A DNA stretch of 64,000 bases, taken from the NCBI GenBank assembly GCA_022769565.1, contig JALEJQ010000015.1, positions 1-64,000 of the forward strand, in the 5' to 3' direction. Under the pieces are notes generated by a model. The model did not search any database. It saw only the letters and a list, made by a program, of their open reading frames with translations, and was not told the DNA's origin. The stretch's first letter is position 1, and every line of letters begins with the position of its first letter. A program made the position numbers and the translations under genes. Shown in pieces: positions 21,324 to 29,524 of the stretch. Source of the stretch: Oscillospiraceae bacterium. Lineage in GTDB: Bacteria > Bacillota > Clostridia > Oscillospirales > Ruminococcaceae.

Positions 21324-22022
21324 ATGCTTTACGAACAGTATTATCCCTTTAAAATTATACCCCTTGAATACGAATATTCGGGACTTGAACCGGAAATAGG
21401 TGAATACACCGTATTTTTTCATTACAACGAGCATTATCTCCCAACCCTTGAAAAGCTGAACAAGCTGGTGGGCGCTTCTCCCGTTTTGCAGAACTGCAGC
21501 CTTGAAGAACTGACAAAAAACCCCGACAAGGACATTGCAAGAGCGGCAGGCAGCGTTTTCGGACACGAGCTTTACTTCTCCTCCCTTGCAGGGAACAGGC
21601 AGGAACCTTCGGACAATATGAAACGGCGCATAAGATCAGATTTCGGCAGCATGGAGGGCTTTGCTCAGGCAATGAAAAACGCCGCAGAACAGGTCTACGG
21701 CTCGGGCTATCTATGGCTTGCGGAGGACAGCATCGGCAGGCTTGTTCCTGTCGTTACAAAGGACCACGACACCCCCGATCATTCCCGTCTTAAGCCTGTT
21801 TTCACCACCGACCTCTGGGAACACAGCTACTACCTTGACCGTCAGAACGACCGCAGCGGTTATGTAAGTGCCGTTCTTGACCGTATCAACTGGGACGAAA
21901 CAGAGCGCAACCTAATACTAAGTTCATATCAACCTATAGACAAATCCGAAAGCTATAACCCAGCCACTCTGCGTCAAGCTCCCTTGCAAGGCACCAAGCA
22001 TTGCGGCGGTCGCTTTTCTTGA
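21324..22022 (+). CDS. sod: Fe/Mn superoxide dismutase family protein with repeat-encoded C-terminus
   Basis: A 232-residue protein of the iron/manganese superoxide dismutase fold. Likely metal ligands are the His in FFHYNEHYLPTLEKLN, the His in VFGHELYFSSL, and the Asp and His of TTDLWEHSYYLDRQN. The family core ends at INWDETERNL (about residue 197). From residue 198 to the stop the frame lies inside palindromic element A2, giving about 35 unrelated residues (SSYQPIDKSES... to GGRFS). Sequence identity to well-studied enzymes appears low, and the usual Asn before the second ligand is Gly, so activity and metal are uncertain. Start follows GCGAGGTAATAAAT. Confidence 0.82.
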   Translation: MLYEQYYPFKIIPLEYEYSGLEPEIGEYTVFFHYNEHYLPTLEKLNKLVGASPVLQNCSLEELTKNPDKDIARAAGSVFGHELYFSSLAGNRQEPSDNMKRRIRSDFGSMEGFAQAMKNAAEQVYGSGYLWLAEDSIGRLVPVVTKDHDTPDHSRLKPVFTTDLWEHSYYLDRQNDRSGYVSAVLDRINWDETERNLILSSYQPIDKSESYNPATLRQAPLQGTKHCGGRFS

Positions 22023-22075
22023 TTGGCTGTGTTCTATCTTCCGTCTTTGTCTATAGAACGATATGAACTTAGTAT
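21915..22075. repeat. Palindromic element family A, copy A2 (diverged arms)
   Basis: Perfect 15-bp terminal inverted repeat ATACTAAGTTCATAT (21915-21929) / ATATGAACTTAGTAT (22061-22075). It has the same length (161 bp) as A1 and a homologous core with CACTCTGCGTCAA. Arm bases differ from A1 on both sides in matching fashion (for example TATGGATAAA/TTTATCCATA in A1 versus TATAGACAAA/TTTGTCTATA here). It overlaps the end of the superoxide dismutase gene. Confidence 0.85.
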
Positions 22076-22191
22076 AAGAACGTAATATCCCTCGCATTAT
22101 GCCGCTTTATGTCGTATCATTTTTGTTGACAAATTACATATTTTGGTATATAATTCTATATAAAGGAATTTGAAACAAAAGGATGATGCAA

Positions 22192-23355
22192 ATGATATGC
22201 CCCAAGTGCGGGAAAACCTACAACAATAAAGTGACCTACTGCATAAGCTGCGGAACGGAGCTTGTACCGGAAGAAAAGACTGTCGCCGAAGAAACAGCGG
22301 CAGCCGAAACGCCTTCCGCAGAGGGAATTTTTGACGGGATAACATCGGAGAGCGAGACCCCAAGGAACAACATCATGATGTCCTCCTCCGCTTCCGTTGA
22401 GGAACCTGCAGAGCCGCCGGAAACAAAGGCGGAAATACCCGTAAAGGAAAAGCGCAGCGCTTCGGAAATAGGAAAAGCCGTGCTGAAAAGGACGGTTTCG
22501 GCGTGTCTGTCGGTGCTTCTTGCGGCGGCGGCTCTGCTTGGCTTCGGAACAGCGGCGGCAAGGGAGCTGACGGATAAAAGCGTTGTTGCGGAAGCGGTGC
22601 GGAGCGCAGACCTGTTGAGCGTTCCTGCAAAGGAGCTTGGCATAACGAAAAGCTCCGGCTTTGATATTCCCGAAGAAGCCACCGTTGAAGAAGCTGTTGC
22701 AGTGATGGCGGCAGGCTCGGGCGTTGACAGCGGAAACATACGCCGCATTTATGAAAGCTCCACCCTTAAAGAGTTCATAAGCGGAGCGGCGGCGGAATAT
22801 GCGGAGTATCTTCGCAGCGGCAGCCAGCCGAATAAACTTACCGCCGAGCGTATAAAAGCAGTTTTTCTTGAAAACCTGTCCGTTATAAGCAGCAATACGG
22901 GCACACCTCTTTCCGAATCGGATATTGAGCTTGCCTGCCGTGAGATAGAGCGGACGGGAGAGATCCTGTCGTCAATATCGGTAAGCAGCATTGAAAACGG
23001 CGCTTCGGGAAAATATATCCGCATTGCAAGAGCATATATGTCCGTACCCGTGCTTATTGCGGAGCTTGCGGCTGCGGCAGTTATTATCGCCCTGCTTGCC
23101 ATAGTGAATAAAAATGCGTCCGCAGCGCTGAAATATACGGGAGTACCCGTGTTCATTGCAGGAGCGGCAGCACTTGCGGCAACGTTTATGTTCACAATGC
23201 AGATAGGACCATTTTCGGGACTTACGGGATTGACCCTTGAAACGGTGAAAGGACTTTCCGCCGCTGCATCGGGGAGCCTTTACCGTATGGGCGGAACAAT
23301 GCTTTTCATAGGCGCTGCGGCAATGTCCGTGTCGGCGGCAATGAAAAGCAGCTGA
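22192..23355 (+). CDS. Zinc-ribbon membrane protein of unknown function
   Basis: About 387 residues. An N-terminal zinc ribbon (CPKCGKTYNNKVTYCISCG) is followed by an acidic, low-complexity linker (25-85), a first membrane helix (about 100-123), an Ala/Glu-rich extracytoplasmic region (125-275) and three further hydrophobic helices. No enzymatic motif is seen. Two starts are possible: ATG at 22183 or 22192; the AAAGG at 22178-22182 is better placed for 22192. It shares the zinc-ribbon plus membrane helix design with the 27458-29131 gene. It converges on the ABC exporter genes with a terminator between. Confidence 0.7.
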   Translation: MICPKCGKTYNNKVTYCISCGTELVPEEKTVAEETAAAETPSAEGIFDGITSESETPRNNIMMSSSASVEEPAEPPETKAEIPVKEKRSASEIGKAVLKRTVSACLSVLLAAAALLGFGTAAARELTDKSVVAEAVRSADLLSVPAKELGITKSSGFDIPEEATVEEAVAVMAAGSGVDSGNIRRIYESSTLKEFISGAAAEYAEYLRSGSQPNKLTAERIKAVFLENLSVISSNTGTPLSESDIELACREIERTGEILSSISVSSIENGASGKYIRIARAYMSVPVLIAELAAAAVIIALLAIVNKNASAALKYTGVPVFIAGAAALAATFMFTMQIGPFSGLTGLTLETVKGLSAAASGSLYRMGGTMLFIGAAAMSVSAAMKSS

Positions 23356-23393
23356 ACGAACGCTGCACTTTTGCAACGTTCCCTTATACAAAA

Positions 23394-23434
23394 ACAGGGC
23401 TGCTGCGGCGTTCGCTGCAACAGCCCCTTTTATT
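23394..23434. terminator. Bidirectional terminator between convergent genes
   Basis: GGGCTG...CAGCCC stem (23397-23426) with TTTT on the plus side and GTTTTT on the minus side. It serves the zinc-ribbon gene and the ABC transporter operon. Confidence 0.8.
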
Positions 23435-23435
23435 A

Positions 23436-25259
23436 TTATGCATAAATTCCTGCACAGTATTTCTCCGCCTGAACGTTCCACATTTTCGCATAAGTTCCGC
23501 CCTTTGCAAGAAGCTCGGAGTGGGTGCCGCTTTCTGCGATGCAGCCGTTTTCAAGGAGGATTATCCTGTCTGCGTCCTTTGTGGTGGAAAGGCGGTGCGA
23601 AATAAGTATAACAGCCTGATTTTCCGCATTTTCCATCATATTCTTATTCAAGCGGTACTCCGCAATGGGGTCAAGGGCCGATGAAGGCTCGTCAAGTATC
23701 GCAACCGGCACATCACGCATAAAAATTCTCGCAATAGCCGCTTTCTGCGCTTCGCCGCCGGACAGCATTGTGCCGCTGTCGGAAAACTCCTTTGTAAGCT
23801 CCGTGTCTATGCCCTCGGGCAGCTTTTTAAGCTTGCTGCCGAAATCCGCTTTTTCAAGAGCGGCTGTTATCCTGTCACGGTCGGTTTCCTCCACGAAATC
23901 CATTTTAACGTTCTCGGATAAAGCTGCGCCGTATATCTGAAAATCCTGAAAAACTGCGCCTATCCTGCGGCGGTATTCCTTTGTGTTCAGCTTGCGTATA
24001 TCCACGCCGCCGAAGGTTATGCAGCCCTCGGTAACGTCGTAAAGTCGCATTATCAGCTTTATAAGAGTAGTCTTGCCTGCGCCGTTTTCACCTACAAGCG
24101 CCAGCTTTTCACCCTTGCGGACGGTGAGGTTCACATTCCGCAGAACGTATTTCTCGCTGTCCTTGTACTTGAAGCCTACGTTTTTCAGCTCAAGTGTGCA
24201 GTCGTCCTCGGGAACGCTCTCGCTGCCCTCAAAGCCTTCAATGTTTATCTCGTAGTCCATAAAGCGACGGAAACGCTCTGCATACTGTCCCACCGTCTGG
24301 AAATCCACAAGCGCATAGTTCATTCCGTCAAGACGGGATTTGATGTTGTTTGTGGCATTTTTCAGCGAAGCAACGTCACCAAGCTGTATGGACTTCTTCT
24401 CAATGGCAAGGTACGCAAGATACACAGGCACCGCAAAAAACTGGCATACCGTAAAGGTGCATATCCAGTTTATAAGGGTGGGCGGAAGTATTTTCAGCGA
24501 ATATTTCATCGCCATTTTCCGTTCCTCAGCGATCGCTTCGTCATACTGCTCCATAAGTGCTTCTTCAATGCCCGTCAGCTTTATTTCCTTTGCATACTCG
24601 GGCTGATAGAACACACGCTTTGAGTAATCCGCCTTTCTGCCTATCTTAGCCTTTTCAACGGAATATTGATACTCCAGCTTTGTTATGATAAAGCGTGTGA
24701 TGATGTTGATTATGAAGCCTATAACGGGGAACACCGCAACAACGGGGTTGACCGTCATTATCATTGTTCCTGCGATAAGCATTGAAACGGTGCTTGCGGC
24801 GATACGGGCAATGCTTGTTACAGCCTTTGTCACCATAACCTCCGACTGTGAAGCGGCGATAACGAAATCGTCGTAATAGTCGGGAATATCATAGCATTTC
24901 AGGTCAATTTTCTGCGCCTTGTCCATAAGCTCACGCTGTATCTGACCCGACACCCTTACAAGACGGACAAAAAACCGATTTTCAAGGGGAATATGTATCG
25001 CAAGACCAACTACGGAAACTATAAGCTGAATAATGAGAAGCCGTACTACCTCCGCAACGTCTGCGCCGTTTGTAAGGGCATCGATGATCAATTTAAGGAT
25101 AAAGGTGTTGATGAAGGTTTCAAAGCCGCTGTTGGCGCAGTCGCTTATTATGCAGGCAGCAGCCATTTTTTTATCGTAGCCGCAGGCATATCTCATAACG
25201 TAGAACACGTTGGATATAAGCCGCTTTATGCCTATTTTTTCTTCTTTTTTCTCGCTCAT
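23436..25259 (-). CDS. ABC exporter half-transporter, second of a heterodimeric pair
   Basis: A 607-residue fusion of a six-helix type IV exporter membrane domain (about 20-330) and an ATPase domain (about 360-600). The ATPase shows GENGAGKTTL (Walker A), VFQDFQIY (Q-loop), LSGGEAQ signature, ILDEPSSALD (Walker B) and ISHRLS (H-loop), all canonical. Start ATG at 25259 has AGGAGGTGACGGC before it and overlaps the partner's stop by four bases (ATGA), so the two are made together. Such pairs export lipids, drugs or peptides; substrate unknown. Confidence 0.92.
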   Translation of the reverse strand: MSEKKEEKIGIKRLISNVFYVMRYACGYDKKMAAACIISDCANSGFETFINTFILKLIIDALTNGADVAEVVRLLIIQLIVSVVGLAIHIPLENRFFVRLVRVSGQIQRELMDKAQKIDLKCYDIPDYYDDFVIAASQSEVMVTKAVTSIARIAASTVSMLIAGTMIMTVNPVVAVFPVIGFIINIITRFIITKLEYQYSVEKAKIGRKADYSKRVFYQPEYAKEIKLTGIEEALMEQYDEAIAEERKMAMKYSLKILPPTLINWICTFTVCQFFAVPVYLAYLAIEKKSIQLGDVASLKNATNNIKSRLDGMNYALVDFQTVGQYAERFRRFMDYEINIEGFEGSESVPEDDCTLELKNVGFKYKDSEKYVLRNVNLTVRKGEKLALVGENGAGKTTLIKLIMRLYDVTEGCITFGGVDIRKLNTKEYRRRIGAVFQDFQIYGAALSENVKMDFVEETDRDRITAALEKADFGSKLKKLPEGIDTELTKEFSDSGTMLSGGEAQKAAIARIFMRDVPVAILDEPSSALDPIAEYRLNKNMMENAENQAVILISHRLSTTKDADRIILLENGCIAESGTHSELLAKGGTYAKMWNVQAEKYCAGIYA

Positions 25260-27073
25260 GCCGTCACCTCCTCTGCAAGATAGTTCTGAGCCTGCAGCTT
25301 CCACATTTCGGCGTATTTTCCGTTGAGAGCCATTAATTCCTCATGGCTGCCCTGCTCAATGACCGTTCCGTTCTCAAACATATAGATACGGTCTGCGTCA
25401 CGGGTTGCGGAAAGACGGTGGGAAATGAAAATAACAGTTTCCCCGTCCGTTGCGGTAAGCATATTTTTGTACATATTGTACTCCGCAATAGGGTCAAGTG
25501 CGGAGGAAGGCTCGTCAAGGATAACAATGTCGGGCTTTCGTGCAAAAACTCTTGCAATGGCTATTTTCTGTGCCTCGCCGCCTGAAAGTCCCATGCCGTT
25601 TTCGTCAAACTCCTTTGTCACCATTGTATCAATGCCCTTTTCCAGAGAATCCAGCTTGTCGCCGAACTGTGCCTTGCGGAGAGAATCCTCGGCAAGACGG
25701 CGTTCCTCCTCGTTCCTCGGCTTGTGCATAAGAACGTTGTGGGAAAGGGGCAGGGCAAATATCTGCAAGTCCTGAAAAACCGTTCCGAAGCGGCTGTGGA
25801 AGGACTTTGGCTCGTAGCTGTTGATATTTTCGCCGCTTATTTTTATTTCTCCCTCGGTAACGTTATAAAGTCCCATCAGCAGCTTCACAAGAGTGGTCTT
25901 GCCTGCGCCGTTGTGCCCCACTATGGCGATTTTTTCACCCTTGCGGACGGTAATATTTACATCGTGAAGGGTAGGCTTTTCCGCACCCTCGTAGGTGAAG
26001 CCCATACCCTTTATCTCAATGTCGGACAGGCTTTCCGCCTTTTTAAGAGAAGCGCTTTCCGCCTTGGGAGTGTAGGAAAGAAAATCCCTGAGATTTGTCA
26101 CAAATGCGCTTTCCTTTGCAAGGGAAACCATAAGCTCCACAGCGTCGGAGGTGCGCCAGGACATAGTGCCGAGGGCAGGTATCATTGCAATGTAAGCAGC
26201 TGTGCTTACGGCGCTGTCCTGCAATACAAGAACAATGTACAGATAGGGCAGAACCGCCGAAAACAGTGTAAACAGCGACCATCTCGCCACTTCAAGAACA
26301 GATACCTTTCTGCGTATCTCACAGGTGCGCTCCTGCATTTCATCGCAAGCCCTTTCGTGACGGGCAAGCAGCAGCCTGCCTATGCCGAACAGACGAAGCT
26401 CCCCTGCGTATTTCTTCTCATAGAAAACTCTTTTTGCATAAGCGGCAGTGCGTCCGTCCCTTGTGTTGGAAAAATCCAGTTCATAGTAAAGATTTCCGCA
26501 CTTTTTGCCGAAGTACAGCGAAATTGCCGCCATGGGAACGATAAACGCCAGCAGCACGGGGTCAACCTTTGCTACAATTATCACCGCCGTTATCATAGAG
26601 GCAATGCCTGCAGCGAAATATGCGGAATAGTAAAGTATAGTGCTGCCCCTTTGCTGACATTCGTTCAGCGCACGGGTGTATTTGTCGTAAAAATCAGGCT
26701 TTTCAAACTGTGTGTACTCCATTGAAATTGATTTGCGGATAACACGCTTGTAAAAATCCTTATACATTTTCGGCAGGAATTGCTTTTCGCAAAGCTGGTG
26801 TATTGCCGAACTGATGTGAATACAGATATGACCTATACACATTGCCCCAACAAATGCCGCAAGAGCCGTGAAGGGCGTTTCCTTTTCAATAGCTATGTAT
26901 ATCCATTCCGTCAGATATACCGAAAATACCGTCCAGAACACATTCTCGGTGAATTCCTTTATGAACGTGTAAAGAACGTACCCTTTGCTGCCGTGCCAAA
27001 GTATTTTCAGCATATACAGCACGTTGGATATTGATGAACGTTTTTCATCGGCTAATTTAATGTTTGTCTTCAT
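25256..27073 (-). CDS. ABC exporter half-transporter, first of a heterodimeric pair
   Basis: A 605-residue exporter with an N-terminal membrane domain and ATPase motifs GHNGAGKTTL, VFQDLQIF, LSGGEAQKIAIARVF, ILDEPSSALD and ISHRLSATRDAD. Both halves of the pair keep a Glu after Walker B, so neither site is obviously degenerate. AAGGGGGAAAAT before the ATG at 27073 decides the start over an ATG eleven codons upstream. The promoter region carries two tandem palindromes (27109-27138), so expression is probably repressor controlled. Confidence 0.92.
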   Translation of the reverse strand: MKTNIKLADEKRSSISNVLYMLKILWHGSKGYVLYTFIKEFTENVFWTVFSVYLTEWIYIAIEKETPFTALAAFVGAMCIGHICIHISSAIHQLCEKQFLPKMYKDFYKRVIRKSISMEYTQFEKPDFYDKYTRALNECQQRGSTILYYSAYFAAGIASMITAVIIVAKVDPVLLAFIVPMAAISLYFGKKCGNLYYELDFSNTRDGRTAAYAKRVFYEKKYAGELRLFGIGRLLLARHERACDEMQERTCEIRRKVSVLEVARWSLFTLFSAVLPYLYIVLVLQDSAVSTAAYIAMIPALGTMSWRTSDAVELMVSLAKESAFVTNLRDFLSYTPKAESASLKKAESLSDIEIKGMGFTYEGAEKPTLHDVNITVRKGEKIAIVGHNGAGKTTLVKLLMGLYNVTEGEIKISGENINSYEPKSFHSRFGTVFQDLQIFALPLSHNVLMHKPRNEEERRLAEDSLRKAQFGDKLDSLEKGIDTMVTKEFDENGMGLSGGEAQKIAIARVFARKPDIVILDEPSSALDPIAEYNMYKNMLTATDGETVIFISHRLSATRDADRIYMFENGTVIEQGSHEELMALNGKYAEMWKLQAQNYLAEEVTA

Positions 27074-27108
27074 ATTTTCCCCCTTTTTCTTGTCGATATG
27101 CAGCATAA

Positions 27109-27166
27109 TAAATCATTTGATTTAAATCATTTGATTTAGTATAGTGCATATTGGTGCCAATGTCAA
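27109..27166 (-). promoter_or_regulatory. Promoter with tandem palindromic operators for the ABC exporter operon
   Basis: Minus-strand TTGACA (27161-27166), 17-bp spacer, TATACT (27138-27143). Over the predicted transcription start lie two identical 16-bp palindromes TAAATCATTTGATTTA (27109-27124 and 27123-27138), with centres 14 bp apart. This is the layout of a repressor binding as two dimers. No regulator gene is adjacent. Confidence 0.82.
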
Positions 27167-27208
27167 GCAAACTTTGATGTTATTTGGTTTTCACCTCTTT
27201 TGCAGAAA

Positions 27209-27249
27209 TAAAAAAGCGGACACTTCCTTTGACCGAAATGTCCGCTTAT
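27209..27249 (-). terminator. Terminator of the small peptide gene
   Basis: Stem AAGCGGACA/TGTCCGCTT (27214-27222 with 27239-27247) followed on the minus strand by TTTTTTA. It insulates the peptide gene from the ABC operon promoter 43 bp further on. Confidence 0.85.
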
Positions 27250-27279
27250 AAGCAGTATTAAACAAAAACACAGTAAAGC

Positions 27280-27357
27280 CTATATTTTTGAAGCGACAGA
27301 CAAAGGCACATTGAATATTGATACGTTTCTTCCGATATTATAATTGATCTTAAACAT
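27280..27357 (-). CDS. Small 25-residue peptide gene
   Basis: A short frame starting MFKINYNIGR and ending VPLSVASKI before TAG. It has AGGAGG seven bases before the ATG, a consensus promoter 25-60 bp upstream and a strong terminator 31 bp downstream, so it looks like a complete independent gene rather than a random frame. The peptide is net basic, has no Cys and no clear leader/core boundary. It sits just upstream of the ABC exporter pair on the same strand, so it could be a signal or toxin-like peptide, or a leader peptide. No family was recognised. Confidence 0.6.
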   Translation of the reverse strand: MFKINYNIGRNVSIFNVPLSVASKI

Positions 27358-27388
27358 TTGTCTGCCTCCTTTTCTAAATAATGGGTAA

Positions 27389-27417
27389 AGTATAGCACAT
27401 TATTTTTTGATTGTCAA
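27389..27417 (-). promoter_or_regulatory. Promoter of the small peptide gene
   Basis: TTGACA (27412-27417), 17 bp, TATACT (27389-27394) on the minus strand; the same two hexamers and spacing as the ABC operon promoter. Confidence 0.85.
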
Positions 27418-27457
27418 GCGTTTTTTATAAAAACATTAACCTGTCAGAAAACAAGAA

Positions 27458-29131
27458 CTATCCTATTTCCGCCGTCATAGTGCGGAGCAGAACTCCCTTG
27501 TCCGTAAGCATAATGCGGAATTCCATTGTTCCGCTCATATTCTCCGCAGTTTCAAAGGAAGCCGTGAATTTGCCGTCTGCGGCAATATCCTGACATATTA
27601 CCGAGCTTGTTGTTCCGTCGGGCATTACGGCAAGAACTATCACGCCCGGAGCCGCCGTCGGTCTGCTGTTCATAAGCGTGCCGCTTACGGTAACGGTATC
27701 GCCCGAATTGAATTTTGCCGTGCAGAAGGTGCCGACATAGGTGTCTGCGCTGACATACCGGTTCTTGTGGTCGGCATTTCCCAGCTTTGAAGTCGCTTCG
27801 GAGGCTTTTTTCTTGCTGTCGCTGTAATTTCCGAGAGCAAGATATACCGACCTTGCCGAAGCATTATTCCCCTCTGCGGCGTACTTTTCAGCCAGCTTGT
27901 AAAGGGATGCTTTAAGTTTTTCCTGCGCACCGCCGAAGGTTCCTGCATTTGTGAACACAGCAGCCGCTTCACGGTAAAGACCCTCATTAAAATAGTTTTC
28001 GCCGATTGTTACGCAAAGCTGCGAGAGCCTTGCTGCGCTGTCCTTGTAAGGGCCCAGCACCGCAAGCTGTCTTGCAATAGCCTCATCCGCTTTTCCGCTT
28101 TCTATTTCGGCAACGATACCGCTGTAGGTATAATCGGTAATAAGCATAGCCACGGGTGCACCGTTGTAAAAGCTGTCCGCAGCAGACTCAAGCACCGCCG
28201 CCGCAGCTGCATAATCTCCCTCTGCGGCGTAAGCCTCCGCCGCTCCGACACGATAGCCTATCAGCTTTTCTTCGTCAAAGGACACCGCCGAGCCTTCCGC
28301 AGCGGAAACAGCTTCCGCATATCTGCCCTGCTGTGCAAGGCTGTCAGCATAAGCCGTCACCGCAGAAGCGTATCTCTCCGAAGCACCGTTATAAGCTCCA
28401 AGCTGTGCGAATATTTCCGCCGCTGCACTATAGTCGCCGCTTTGCTCCAGCTTGTCAGCCTTGCCGAAAAGAGCGTCTTTTCTCAAGCCCTGTGCATTTT
28501 CGCTGTCGGGCAAGGTGTCGAGAACTGCTATCGCACCGTCAAAGTCGCTCTCCGAAATACGGCTTTTTGCAAGAGCAAGCCAAGCCTCGTCAGCCTTTGC
28601 TGCGCTGTCCTTGTAATCGCCCAGAGCCGCAAAATCCGCCGCCGCTTCTTCATAAGAGCCTGCGTTCATAGCCTTTACCGCACCGCTGTATTCGATGTAA
28701 GGCTTTATGTAAAAGGGATAAGCCGCCGCACCTGCGCCTATAACAACTATCGCAATGACCGCAGCTATCACCGCTCCGTGCTTTTTGCCGCCTTTGCCCT
28801 TGGCTTTTTCGGCTTTTCCGCCATAGCTTATTTCCGCTTCTTCAACCGACGGTTTTTCAACAGCCATTTTTTCGGCAGCAGGCTCGCTGTCCGCCGTAAG
28901 CTGTGCTGCAGGCTTTTCCGTGACCGCATTTTCGCCGGCAGGTGATACAGCCCGTACAGGCGTTGTCTGCGCTGCTTCGGTGACAGACGGCTTATTGTTG
29001 TAAACGTTTTCTAACGAAGGCGTACTATCGGGAATTGCCTGAGAAGGAGCAGGCTCCCCTGTTTTTTCACCGCAGAATGAACAGAATTTAGCAGTATCCT
29101 TTAAAACCGCTCCGCATTTACTGCAAATCAT
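27458..29131 (-). CDS. Zinc-ribbon, single-helix membrane protein with repeated TPR-like units
   Basis: A 557-residue protein. It opens with a zinc ribbon (CSKCGAVLKDTAKFCSFCG), followed by a Pro/Glu/Ala-rich linker, one membrane helix (about 120-142), and then about ten loosely repeated helical pairs of the form Y-x-E-A-x-x-x-F-x-x-L-G-x-Y-x-D-S (about 150-440) that resemble tetratricopeptide repeats. The last ~90 residues look like a beta-rich domain. Repeats face the outside if the ribbon is cytoplasmic. Likely a scaffold or envelope sensor; no catalytic motif. The small peptide gene follows on the same strand. Confidence 0.75.
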   Translation of the reverse strand: MICSKCGAVLKDTAKFCSFCGEKTGEPAPSQAIPDSTPSLENVYNNKPSVTEAAQTTPVRAVSPAGENAVTEKPAAQLTADSEPAAEKMAVEKPSVEEAEISYGGKAEKAKGKGGKKHGAVIAAVIAIVVIGAGAAAYPFYIKPYIEYSGAVKAMNAGSYEEAAADFAALGDYKDSAAKADEAWLALAKSRISESDFDGAIAVLDTLPDSENAQGLRKDALFGKADKLEQSGDYSAAAEIFAQLGAYNGASERYASAVTAYADSLAQQGRYAEAVSAAEGSAVSFDEEKLIGYRVGAAEAYAAEGDYAAAAAVLESAADSFYNGAPVAMLITDYTYSGIVAEIESGKADEAIARQLAVLGPYKDSAARLSQLCVTIGENYFNEGLYREAAAVFTNAGTFGGAQEKLKASLYKLAEKYAAEGNNASARSVYLALGNYSDSKKKASEATSKLGNADHKNRYVSADTYVGTFCTAKFNSGDTVTVSGTLMNSRPTAAPGVIVLAVMPDGTTSSVICQDIAADGKFTASFETAENMSGTMEFRIMLTDKGVLLRTMTAEIG

Positions 29132-29261
29132 ATTAAATTTTCCTTTCCGAAAGAAATATTCGTAACAAAAACTGCGGTCTGATGCTGCACCGCATAATAT
29201 TTATCTTATTTTACAATATAAATATGTACATTTCAAGGGTTAAAATAAAATTATAAAAGAA

Positions 29262-29480
29262 AGCGCCCTCGTCAGGGGTAAGACGAGGGCAAGATTATGA
29301 TATAGGATTATTGGGGGTTCTTCAAAATATCGGGGTAAATATTTTGAAGCAAATCTTTTATATGGCTTTCGCCTGGTAAAAATTATCGGGGTAAATAATT
29401 TTTACATATAAAAGCTATGAATATCGGCAGCCGTTAGGGTGTTGTCCGTTCCTCCCGGCTACGGTTATAATAATAACCCT
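29262..29480 (-). ncRNA. Candidate structured RNA with three UUACCCC-loop hairpins
   Basis: Read on the minus strand after the XRE gene, this stretch folds into: GGTTAT/ATAACC; a three-way junction closed by CTTTTATATG/CATATAAAAG (29405-29414 with 29355-29364) that holds a 10-bp hairpin with loop TTACCCCG and a GGC-GAAA-GCC tetraloop; an 11-bp hairpin (29320-29349) with the identical loop TTACCCCG; and a terminator stem GCCCTCGT/ACGAGGGC (29265-29290) whose loop also contains TTACCCC and which is followed by a T-rich run. No clear promoter of its own was found, so it may be the processed 3' end of the XRE transcript. Confidence 0.65.
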
Positions 29481-29524
29481 GCTTTGTGTAATTCTTGTGA
29501 AAAGAAAGCGAAATCGGGCTGAAA

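Noticed and set aside
25724-26725. 333-codon plus-strand open frame
   Set aside because: Antisense shadow of the ABC exporter gene, which carries complete ATPase motifs.
29320-29405. CsrA-sponge RNA on the plus strand (loops CGGGGTAA)
   Set aside because: CsrA needs GGA in loops, which is absent, and the only terminator T-run is on the minus strand.
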